Shown here one piece after another: positions 1-17,625 of a DNA stretch of 64,000 bases (positions are counted from its first letter, which is position 1; each line of letters begins with the position of its first letter). A program made the position numbers and the translations under genes. This DNA comes from Glandiceps talaboti. Lineage: Eukaryota > Hemichordata > Enteropneusta > Spengelidae. The notes beneath the pieces were generated by a model. That model had not been told where the DNA came from and did not search any database. It saw only the letters and a list, made by a program, of their open reading frames with translations. The DNA lies in NCBI RefSeq assembly GCF_964340395.1, contig NC_135563.1:6884422-6948421 (forward strand). The letters are read 5' to 3'.

Positions 1-139
1 CGTTAATGGCCTGGGAGAAGCTTTGGTCGTGGTACAAGGAACTAATTATTATTATGTTTTACCGATCTGATGAACGTATTTAATGGAAGCAAAACAATGG
101 TTCGGGTTTCTTTAATGTATGTATGATGTAAGCAAGAAC

Positions 140-170
140 ACAGACAGACAGACAGACAGACAGGCAGGCA

Positions 171-204
<34 letters not shown>

Positions 205-205
205 C
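140..205. repeat. (ACAG)n/(GCAG)n microsatellite
   Basis: Tetranucleotide tract that changes from ACAG units to GCAG units. The rest of 1-711 shows no supported gene or element. Confidence 0.95.
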
Positions 206-711
206 AACTAAAGCGAATAATTTTGCAATTTATTTTCCCAAGACAAACAAATCACAGGCACATATAATCGATGCTCTGTACTCTGGAGAGACAAACATTG
301 CGGCCTCCTACATTGCAAAAACGGCAAATTCATGAATGTCCAAAGAAACGTTTACCTGTAATCGAATCGTAAACTGAGTAAACAATTTGCATAACAAAAC
401 GTTGTAAGCACGTTATAGGAGTCATAAAATTACTATCTCATTGTTACTGAAACGCATTTTAAAATACATCACATATGAAAATCTTTAAGTGTCTTTTAAA
501 AGAGTGAAATGTTTCCTGCAAACAGAGTAATATTTTAGTCGACTCGGCTCGGTAATACATGTATGATGATTACAACAACAGTTGAATCTTCGACTAGAAT
601 CGCGTGCACAGCTCGCGTTTTCAAGAAGTTATATTTTGTGTGTCGTGTTTTTACCATATTATCCATAGCCACATTTGTATTTCTTGAGTTTAGGACTTTT
701 CCGTGGTTTTA

Positions 712-1251
712 TTACAGACTGTCTTTTTTATCCCAAATATCTTCAATTTCAACGGAATCCTCCCCTCGTCGGTTGATGTATCGACACGTTGACTGTATTT
801 GTTCCAATTCTTGCTGCGATACCTGTCTGTCCTCCGCCACGTTTTCGTTCTTGCTGTAATCCCTGACTTGTAAGGTGGTCTGTTTCTGTGCATATACTGG
901 AGGTAAAGACTGCGGGGGACCGTACTCTTTTACTTCCAACTTTGTCTCTGGTATTGTTGGCATTCCGAGGTCTTCTCGGGCTTCTTTGCTGGTTCCAGCG
1001 ATGGCTTTTCGTCTGGACGTCTGTGTTTCTTGTAAATAACTTGGTTGTGTTGGTGAAGTGAGGCCAGGTTTATTTCGATTCTGTGACTTGGTCGCCACAG
1101 CCGCGTCACCGGGTAGACTACCATCGTTAAGACTGCTGTTCTTCAATGCAAGGATGACGTTCGTTTTTGTTTTGCTCATTTTTTCAATCTGTACCACGTT
1201 AGTGTCAAACTTAACAGAGATGACTCCAAATACCCCGATGGAATATTTCAA
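712..1251 (-). CDS. possible small uncharacterised protein or exon
   Basis: An open frame of 179 codons on the minus strand; an internal Met at MSKTKTNV could be the real start, giving about 155 residues. The product is hydrophilic, rich in Gln, Thr, Ser and Lys, with no signal peptide or membrane segment, and ends in a short acidic segment (SVEIEDIWDKK). The stop codon TAA overlaps an AATAAA hexamer, which is compatible with a terminal exon but very close to the stop. I recognise no family. It lies about 2.7 kb upstream of the cytokine-like gene in the opposite orientation. Composition looks more like coding sequence than the simple-repeat frames nearby, but a chance frame cannot be excluded. 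Confidence 0.35.
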   Translation of the reverse strand: MKYSIGVFGVISVKFDTNVVQIEKMSKTKTNVILALKNSSLNDGSLPGDAAVATKSQNRNKPGLTSPTQPSYLQETQTSRRKAIAGTSKEAREDLGMPTIPETKLEVKEYGPPQSLPPVYAQKQTTLQVRDYSKNENVAEDRQVSQQELEQIQSTCRYINRRGEDSVEIEDIWDKKDSL

Positions 1252-2108
1252 GTTCTCACAGCTGACTCCGAATACAAGTTATGAAAAGCAGACTATATTG
1301 TGATGTCCTCGTCGTTAGCTGTTGGGTTTCTGAAATTGGATACCAATAGATATCGGTTTACGAGTGACTGTTTACTGGTGATCGCATAGAGTAACAAGAA
1401 GCATGAATGTAATGATCTGACCACTGGATTGGGCCTTTTATGCCACGAACCAATCGATATGTTCACTTGAGACACCTTGAAACTTAATACTCACCGCTAC
1501 TTTACGACCTCTGTGTTTCTAACATTGAACTGTGGCCCAAAGTTGATCTCGAATTTGGAGTTAGCATCCGTTCAGTGAAATATCTAAACATTTATCGTAG
1601 ACTTAGGATGTAACAGATAGCTAGAGGGATACGATCGATACGCTTGCCTTCTGATAGTCTACGAAAAAGAGAATGTAAATGTTGACATATTTTACCCACG
1701 TCATAGAATTGAATAAAATAAACAGTTGTTATTATAATGACAAAGGTAGACTGTAAATACCAGAATAGTTCTTAATTACCGGTAGATATTGTGTAAAGAA
1801 TAATAAAGTACATCAGACAATGGTCTCATTTTAATATTGTGTTTGTCTGGCATTCAAAATGACGACATCAAACTAAACTGCCATTACATTATTACAATTG
1901 GCCTTTTCCCAAAGCTATATCAGTAACTATCCCAGAGATCTGGCTATGTCGTACCAGATATGAGAAATATTGCAACCGTGTACATGTCAGCGTGCGGTTT
2001 TTTATGCAATTTTAGTAAACTATGGAAACTATAAGTTTTCTTTACTTTGGGGCGGGAGGGGGAGGGAAGCAAATGGACAAAAGATGAGCGATCTGTTGAC
2101 CGATGTGA

Positions 2109-2109
<1 letters not shown>

Positions 2110-2203
<94 letters not shown>

Positions 2204-2230
2204 TCGTTCTTTCTTTCTTTCTTTCTTCCT
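2110..2230. repeat. (TTTC)n microsatellite
   Basis: About thirty almost uninterrupted TTTC units. Open frames across it, giving Phe/Leu/Ser or Lys/Glu/Arg repeats, are artefacts. Confidence 0.97.
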
Positions 2231-2704
2231 TCATCTCTCAATACTTTTTTTTCCAAGAGAATGTCAAAGATTAAAATATTAAGCTTATAGCATAAGTGAT
2301 AGAAAATGTAATATTAGATATAATTATATCACTACATTCTAACCAATCGTATCATAGTCCATGGTCACTATTTAATTCATATAGCTAAGTTGTTTATACA
2401 TCTAACGTTAAACAAGTTTATATATAAAAAAAAAACACGTATATTTGCCTCTGGGTGTAACCAATGTGTATTCCCCATGGCAGATTTATAGATCTTGAAA
2501 ATATTACTACCCGCCAACATGGGGTATGCTTAAACAGTCCACATTATACTAGTTTCCCCCTACCCTCTAACACGTACATTTCTAGACTATTCACATTCCT
2601 CCCCAGTCGTAGAACTGGCATACAACTTGCCCACCCTATCTTCGCAAAATTTTGCCCCCATCCTCTGACAGTTTAGGAAATGCCCACCCTGTTTCTCTGT
2701 GTCG

Positions 2705-2999
<295 letters not shown>

Positions 3000-3880
3000 C
3001 ATAACTCTCTCCATTTTCTTCTAGTTAAAAATGACACAATTCCAAACCAAATTTAATTAATTATCACTGCTCATATGTGGCTCAATCATGTGCGCCATCA
3101 AGGAGTATGATTATGACAGACAGATATACGGTATGTATGCTGTGAATGTTATATCAAAAGGGGAATGTTTGGCTTAGTCTTTAGGTGCTACCTGTGCGTG
3201 CGGATATCTTACAACAACGAGTGTAGTTAGTATGAAGAAATATTTGATAGGTTGTTGGAGTGGGGACGGAAGGAAAGAACACCAAAACTAACTTTCACAC
3301 AAATACAATATCCAATCATTGTATAGCTACAATGTAAAATAAAATATATTTGATCTTGCGGTGACGTCAACTAATAACACATGTTATTCCTATAAATTAC
3401 GAATTAGCTTGAAACTGTTGTCAATAGCAACAAACGTCACGACAAGGTTGGCTTTCATTGTGCATTGCGTCATTTGTTGGAAGCTAAAACAAAGATTGCA
3501 ACATAAACAAACATTAATATCAAATTCAAATTCAATCGAACAGAAAAAAAATCTTCTTACAAATGAATTCAATGTGTTATAACTACATCAGAGGTAAGTG
3601 TCCTCGGAAGTCAATCACTCACGTAAAGGTTGCCAATGGCAACATAGATCATTCCTTCAAAAGGTGTTTGTTCTCAACGAAATTGTTTCTTAATGTAAGG
3701 CACTCCAGATCATATGAGTATCATTTATGGTGTTCAACGACACTTGATGGTGTACACATCCTCTGACAATAAAGAAACTGGAATCAAGAACAAAACGTTA
3801 GAACGGAGGTTCGCCACCCTCTTCCTAGTACTCGGATACTGCCACCGACGCAGGAAACTTCTTAGAGTAGTGTAGGTAAA

Positions 3881-3889
3881 TATATAAAG
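3881..3889 (+). promoter_or_regulatory. TATA box of the cytokine-like gene
   Basis: TATATAAAG lies about 98 bases upstream of the proposed ATG at 3979, which would put transcription start near 3910 and leave a 5' UTR of about 70 bases. A strong TATA box is typical of inducible, tightly regulated genes. Function is inferred from motif and spacing only. Confidence 0.6.
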
Positions 3890-3978
3890 GGGACGCATAA
3901 TCCATTTTGACTACCTGGATGAAATTTGACAGAGGTGTATGCTAATTGTCACCAATATCTAAACCATTCGTGCTTGCT

Positions 3979-8982
<5,004 letters not shown>

Positions 8983-9486
8983 AAACGAATGAAGTAATTA
9001 TAAATAGAATTAGAATGACAGCGAAAAGAAGGGATTCATTAATTTTTCGCATGTGTCATATTGCAATTAATATTCTGAACTCTGAACTTTGACCTCTGAC
9101 ATCGACATCTTCTGTCGAAAAGCATCATCTATTTAATTGTATATATGCCATAAACGGGTACACTGTAATTGATATAATATAATATTAATTGTATTCGTTG
9201 CGTGTTTGAATGAATATATTGGGTCAAAGGCTATGCTATTGAATTGTCATATACTGTTTAATAATCACCGTAAAATAGTACTAGAAGGTATTTCGGCTTT
9301 GTTGCCGCGAAAGGTGACTTTTTTAACGGCTTCTTATCGTCCTGGGGTTTGCACTCAAAACCCTGTACGTTGGAGAGAAGCTAACACTTGGAACGATTGA
9401 AAAGCTTTACAAAAAATATAACGGTGCAATTATTGCAGCTATGATGTTGCTGAGTGAAGTAGATGCAACGGTTTGCGTGCGAGTGT

Positions 9487-9933
<447 letters not shown>

Positions 9934-9986
9934 ATTTGCTCACTTGATCACTCGCTATCGTTCCTCAGTATATTCAGTTCCGATGT

Positions 9987-10412
9987 AAGGGATAGACCAT
10001 TCGATATCCTGGGGGGGGGGGAGTGGAAGATTGGTGGAGAGTCATTATTTTTTTCTCACCTGCTTGCCTGTGAATTATTTTTTTTCTCCTTCGCCTATGC
10101 TGGCAACTTTTTTTTTCTTTCCTTCTTTGAGATATCCGGATTTTTTTACGTCAATGTTGAACACCTACTTTTGTTGCCACAATTTTCTGTTTTGTTTCGC
10201 ACAGGGTAATACAGAGAGTAAAAAGATGTTGTTCTATCACACACAGAATATATTTAGAAAAGACATTTTATTTTCTAGCAGCAATGGTCCATCTTTTTTT
10301 TCCAACACCCACTCATATCCGGAATTTTTTTCAAGCAACTCCATTTGGCATCTTTTTTCCCCCCGAAATCTTCCAAGCCCCCCCCCCCAGGACATCGAAT
10401 GGTCCACCCCTA
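9987..10412. mobile_element. MITE with poly-G/poly-C subterminal inverted repeats, family C
   Basis: The left end reads AGGGATAGACCATTCGATAT, then CCT and a run of G. The right end is a run of C, then AGGACATCGAATGGTCCACC and CCT, the near-exact reverse complement. The interior is T-rich and itself partly inverted (GATATCCGG near 10132 against CATATCCGG near 10313). A TA flanks each end. It looks like a non-autonomous element of about 426 bp; the parent superfamily is unknown. Confidence 0.7.
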
Positions 10413-10665
10413 ATACAAGTTTAACAACACCTTTACCAAATATCCAAGAAGTTTATTCAGTATATCATTTTGTAATATGACCATTCTTGAATACACGGAG
10501 AATAGTAGCTCACAAGCAACTTTGCGACATATGCCACACAGACAGAGCTAGAGGTATAGACAGAGGGTCGGTCATTTCGGTCATACTAAATAGCGCCCTC
10601 TCACGCTGTAGTTCTTCTGACCTGCGTGAGTGACGTATAGCGCTTCCCTAACTGAAGCAGGTAAC

Positions 10666-11275
10666 ATGGCAATCAGTTTCCTCAAGTATAAATCGGAGCT
10701 TGTGAAAGCTTGGAAGGACGTGAGTGATGTTAACAGTGAGACATGTTGGTGAGTATTACGTATGAACAGCTGATATGTTTTCTGTTAAAGCCAAATAACT
10801 GATTCATGCCATGAAAGACGGCGAAAGAGCGGAGGGGTGTGACTGAAAATGTGTTCACTTCCGCCTTTGAAGTTTCACAAATTCTATAAAGAATATCAGA
10901 CTTTTGCAGATTTCTGCACACTCATCCAGTTTGGAAGGGAGTTGCAACACGTTGTGGGTAAATCAGAAAGAAACGCCACGCATAGAACGTAGAAGTTGAG
11001 TCAGACTATGATTTACACAGTTTATGTAGTCAACGAACTAACTACTTCCGCAACCAGGTGATGGGTGTTTGTGGCTCCAAACATCTAGGAAGGATCGTGG
11101 ATGGTAGTACTACTACGACCAATAATACATCCATGATAGGACACTTGGCAGCAGTGTTTTGAGAAGTCGGACAATCGTTACACCACTGACATACTGATGG
11201 GTGGGGTGGGGTTGGGGTGTTTGGTTCCACCTGTACCACATAGGCAAACTCTGAATGTTTTGTTTCCAACTCTTA

Positions 11276-11362
<87 letters not shown>

Positions 11363-11389
11363 TACACACACACACACACACACACACAT

Positions 11390-11431
<42 letters not shown>

Positions 11432-14400
11432 TATGTACAGATTGAGTACCAGGAGTTTGGTTCCACCTGTACCATATTACTAGACTCAGTGAAAGGGGAG
11501 GGGGAAGGGAGGGGAAGGGGTTGGTTCCACCTCTACTAGTCTGTGAATGGGCTATAACGGATTGGTTCCAAGTCAATCATAGTAAAATCTGATGTAGTTT
11601 ACACATCATGATTTCTTTTTGGCTGTTACGTTTACTATCGTTTGTTCTTTTGTGAGCACTCATTACACATCTGACACAAGACCATAGGTTTTCCCAAACT
11701 CAATCTCACATTTACGAATAGCCAACCAGAATTCATCGTACAATATAACACTCAACTTTCAAAATTGAAAGGAAGAGAGGATGACCAAACAATAACCCTA
11801 ACATCGTTGTCTGTGATCTGAAGCACTGTACCCATAGGTTTTGGCATATTATGCATTTTCATTGAGTCAATTCACTTATTACTCTCTTGTGGCTCTGGCT
11901 CTATTCTATAATTTGAAATTAAATTAGTCGATTATATTATTTCAGGGCAGTGTTCGGATATGAAGGGAAGACCTATGAACTCAAGGTTGTTGAAACTGGA
12001 GGTGAGTTTGTAAAGTAAAACTTCAAGTGAGTTTGTTAATAACGAAATGTGAGTTTGGTATTAAAACTGATGGCAAAATGGTGAAACTGATTGTAGGTTT
12101 GTTCACCTGGAAGTGAGTGTATTGACAATCATAAAATCAGCATTTTCAGTGTTTTTTCTAAGAAAATGAAAATGAATAAGTATTATTATATGAGGTGATA
12201 GTACAGGAACATTTACATCACTATAAAATAAAACTTTTACATGTACCTACATTGTATAAAATCTAAGTGAACATTGTGAACAATTTGAATATGTGTATCT
12301 ATGGGATAACACACACACAACTCTCAAAATATATGCAGATATATGCAAATATATGCAATATATATGCTCTCATGTGGCACAGCTTTGGAGATTTTAATGT
12401 TTGGTATTCAGGGAACTTGGTTTGAGTCTCTGAGGTGCATTTTACCTTTAAGTGCTTTGAAGTTTATCATATTAATACGTTCTTTTCTCAGATGACCTCG
12501 ATGAATTGGTGGATGAACTCAGTGGCAGTAAAATTATGTATGCATACTGCAAAGTACAAGATCCAAACACAAGCCTAGCCAAGTTTGTACTCGTAAATTG
12601 GGTAAGTTATCATTATTTAATATTTGGGACATTTTATTTTAAAACCAGATATATAAGTCGTTGGTTTCTAGAAAATCTCTTAGATAGCTCATTTTATATC
12701 AGTAATAACCATTGCCATTTTGGAGAAAATGCAGCTGTATGTAAGATATAGAACCGACCTTTTTGACCTGGGTACCAATTTAACAAATCACCATATTTGG
12801 GCAATATCTTGCCAATTTCCTCCAATCAGATTGGTTTAGAAGTAGGGTGTGATACAAATATAAAAACACTTTCAGTGCCCTCAATGGCAGCCCCTTTTGC
12901 CACATCACAGAGTTTACATCACACGTTTGCTAATTTTTTTAAAAAGCATACTTAACATAAAATATCCATGGTGTTAATAATTATTAATTTATTGATAAAA
13001 TAGACTGGCTCAATAGGGCACTTGCAATCCAGACTGAGCATGCTCAGACACAAAGGACTATGGGATTATCTGTGGTTATCGTAATACCTAATCTGTAGTT
13101 ACTGATCAAATAAATCTTCCACAACAGTCAGGGTAACTATGAATTGATTGTTTGTGGTTACAAACAATGTATTAACATTGTTTACAATACTAATTGATTA
13201 GTATATATTATCACATTTCCCATGATACAACATTCAACATGGCAGGTTTGCATGTTCCCTACTCTGTAATATATTCCATCAAATTATGATTGTGTACAAT
13301 TCCATCAAATATAGCTAGTGTAGCGTAAATATATATACAAAGTTAGTAGTTGGTATATCATTGTATCAACTAGCAGCCAATGTTCCTTTACATATCTTCC
13401 AAAAAATTGTTCTAGCGATATAGAAATTTCGACGAACAGAAAGGTACTTCATATTTGTATTGATTATGAGCTAATCTGTCCTTAAATACATTTGTTTATC
13501 ATTAGTATTTGAACGCTATGGTTTTTTACGATAAAATCCAATATGGCCGCCACTGAATGCAGCGCTACTTGGAAAGTTGAATCGGAAGTTGTGGAGGTCA
13601 ACTTTTTTTTATGGTTGCACTGCGTAGGAGCTTAGGGTTATGAGTAGAGATAAAGAGAATGGAAATGCAGTGATGATTTAAAACAAGTATCTGCATACTA
13701 CTTTACAACCCATAGTATTGGTTACCCAGACCCTCAGACTTCAGCCACCCTCTGCAGACAATACCAATTTCTGTTTTGCCATATATACATACCGGGTACA
13801 TACATGTCCAACAAATCTTGAACCAAGCTTTTCCAAGTGTGGCGTGTAGTTTTCAGATGTTTCTCCACAGCTAGCTGTAAATGTGCCTCTCTGTGTTTGT
13901 TGTCCCTTTAAGTTAGATACTAAATGACTGCACAGTCTCGCTATATTCTGCGATCCACACATTTGAACACCGCATTTCTTTTTAGTCAGAATTGGATCTT
14001 TTTAGCATAACATTTAAGTCAATTAATGTCGGACAACAAAACACAATGAAAAAATATTTCAATATTCAACATATATTGCATGTGATATGTCTTTGCTAAC
14101 TCAGTGTATTATCTCTGTCTTATTTAGGTTGGAGATGGTGCTCCTGCAGAGAGAAAGGGAGTTTGTGCACGCCATAACCGAGATGTTGCCAACTTGTTTA
14201 GGGTAAGTGTATTCTGTTCACAGTGTGGCAATCATGTCATTGTCCTGTTGAACTTGTACGATTCTGATTCATGGTTGGCTTAAGCTAAGTTTTGAAAAGT
14301 TAAGGTTGTTCATGATTGGATAGTGCACAGGTGTGAAAAATCCAACCTGTTTCCTAATTGGTTTGTATACAGGAATGAAAATCCAAGGTCTTTGTTGATT

Positions 14401-17240
14401 GGTGTGTGTGCAGGTTTGAAAGTCCAAGATATTTTCTGATTGATTTGTGTAAAGGTATGAAAGTCCAAGATGTTTTGTGATTGGTTTGTGTACAGGAATG
14501 AAAGTCTAAGATGGCTCCTCATTGGTTTGTGTACAGATGTGGAAGTCCAAGGGGGTTCCTGATTGGTTTGTGGACAGGCTTGAAAATCTAAGGTTGTTCC
14601 TCATTGGTTTGTTTACAGGTGTAAAAGTACAAGGTGGTGTCTGATTGGTTTAAAATGAAATGATGTCTGGATGTAAAAAATAACTGGATGAAAAACATGA
14701 CTTGTTTGATGATTTCAGGGTGCACATGTGACTATCAACGCTCGTATTGATGAAGATGTCGAAAAGGGTGAACTTGAAACCAAGGTGTCCAAAGCATCAG
14801 GTGCTAACTACAGTTTTCACAAAGAGAAAGCAAGACCAATTCCAGAACCAAAACCAGTGGCATCAGTCTACCAAAGGACTCATGCTGCCAGGGAGATTGA
14901 TGTGAACAAGAAAGACCAATTCTGGGCAAAACAACAGGTAATGTTCTGTACATAATTATCTATCAACGGATCCTCCCAGTACACTGACTTAATAGACATA
15001 AAATATTGTCATAGACTCTATGGCAATAATTTGCTGAAGTAATTGTCACTATGAGCATTTACTAATGAAGAATTGAGTATTTGTAGTTCTGAAGTGCTTA
15101 CACATGAGATGCATTTATTTACACCAGTGTAACTTTATATTGAACGCTTTCTGAACAGAGAGAAGACAAAGACAGAATTACACATGATGCGCAGTCAAAA
15201 AGGCAAGAGAGTGAAAAATTAGACCAACAAAGGAGAACGAGAGAAGCCAAAGAAGCTTCGGAGAGGGACAGACAGACAGCAGAGAAAATGAAACATGTAC
15301 AGGAGATTAGGTAAGACTTATAGGATGACGGACAACTAGGAGTAATAAGACAGATAAGATAAGTAAATTGTTCATTACACTGTAAGATACATCATGTCGC
15401 GCTGCCCTCACTGGCCTGCAAAAGAAAGGATGTGTGAGGGCGCCCCATCAGAGTATATCTTAGGGATGATCACACAATGCTGCACAAGTTCAATAAATGA
15501 ACTTCATTTGTTTAGGACAAAACCCCTCCCCCTCCACCTAAACGAATGCTCAGAAGTGTGACATTGGTACGTTCATGTTTGACGTAAACCATAAAGAAAA
15601 TTGTAGTTGCCACACCACTATGATTGATGCAATGTAAAAATATGATAAACAACATGTTAAAATACTACTAGAAAGTCAGCACTGTATATCACATTAGAAG
15701 TCAATTTTAATCCACTTATCAACATCTTAGTAGTAGTAGATACAGAACATGTTACATTGTGTATCAATGAAGGTGTGAAAGTTTTCAAAATTTGGTGAGA
15801 AGTATGAATATGAAGTTCAGCAATCGCATTGATGCCAGATCCCCCCCCCCCCCAAGGAATGAAGTTTGTTTCTTGAGTTTATGTGACATTGTGTGATCGT
15901 CCTATACAGACTAGTTGTTTATCAGATTTGACAAAGATTGATAGGTATCATCTCATCTTCTAACCTAGGAACTACTATTTATGAATTACAAGGATGTATT
16001 TTTAAAATATACCAGATATTTATTGAAAACCGTTCACTTTTTTCTAATTAACTGAAGTACCTCTTTGATAATTTTTAATGGGATGTGTACACTAGCTTGA
16101 TGTCTTTATATAAACAATTGTTAATCAAACATTTGTTTGTCAACAAAGCATAGTTTTGTAGTACATTGATAGAGTTTGATTTAGTTGGTAATCACACATA
16201 AGCAGATATAAATTATATTGATGAATCTTTTAGTCTGGGGGATTTTCCCATATTCTTTAATTTGTTATATTTCAAAGTTTTTGTCTGTTTCCATGGTTAC
16301 TTACAGAGCCAAAGAAATACAAGAACAGGAACAAAAGAAAGAAGCTGACAAGAAGAGATGGGTATGTGTATTTATATCAATATATTATATCTAGTTGACT
16401 TTAAGATCTTTCAGGTATGGTATAATATATCTGAAGACGTTATCATCTAGGGATAAAGGAATGTGGTAGTAATCAAGTTCATATGTGTTTGTGTTCATAA
16501 ACAGGAAGACCAGCAAGAAGAAGATGAAAGACAACTTCAGAGTAAACAACCCGGTGGTGGTGGCAAGGCAGCGGTGAGTAATATAAATACTACCAATCTC
16601 TGCTACCTATAAAATTTGATAGACTACAGCACCTCAGTGTAGAATCTATCAATCTATGCTATCTATAAACCTTACAGCATTTAGTGTATAAACTTTCTAT
16701 CACTTTATTAAATACTATATGAATAACAACAATGATAATTTATTCATATAGTGTAATTGTCCAGTCAAACATGTGATCAAAGACGCTTATTGAAAATTGT
16801 ACATAACACTAAAATATGCACACAAAAATAGTCAAAAGTTGTAATAAAACACTTGAAATAAAAACAAAAAATAGGCAAGTTTTCAGGTGTGATTTAAAAG
16901 TGTGTAGGCTTGGCATAATATGAGTTTGAGAGGGAGCTTGCTACACAGAATAGATGCTGCCACACTAAATAGATGATTGTTCTTTGTGTGTGAGAGTTTA
17001 GAATGACTTTTCATTTCATACATACAGGAAGCTGCTGCTATGGTAGAACAGAGAGCTTTTGATCCAAAGGCAAGATTTGAACAACAAGCTGCAGCCCCAC
17101 AACCTATTAGTAGACCACCACCAAGGAAACTTCGTGATGCACCTCCAGGAGCCCCAGCACCCATGCCAGTAAGTGAACCTGCCAGACCACCACCAAGGAG
17201 ACCAGCAGCAACACCCCCACAACCACCTCCACCTGTTGTG

Positions 17241-17271
<31 letters not shown>

Positions 17272-17456
17272 TTCCTGAACCAGAACCAGAATACGAATTG
17301 GAGCCTACCCCACCATCCCAACCACCTGCTGCTGCCATGGTACCTCCACCAGTGCCATACCGTCAGGATTCAGATGAAGAAGCTGCAGAAGAAGAAGACT
17401 GGGGAGGTTTGTACACTATGAATGTGAACAAAATTAGCTATACTGTATGGTTAATC

Positions 17457-17554
<98 letters not shown>

Positions 17555-17586
17555 ATGTATGTTTGTTTATGTATTTTTTGTATGTG

Positions 17587-17625
<39 letters not shown>

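Noticed and set aside
10031-10480. 149-residue Phe-rich open frame
   Set aside because: Runs along the T-rich interior of an inverted-repeat element; no domain, no splice or start context.
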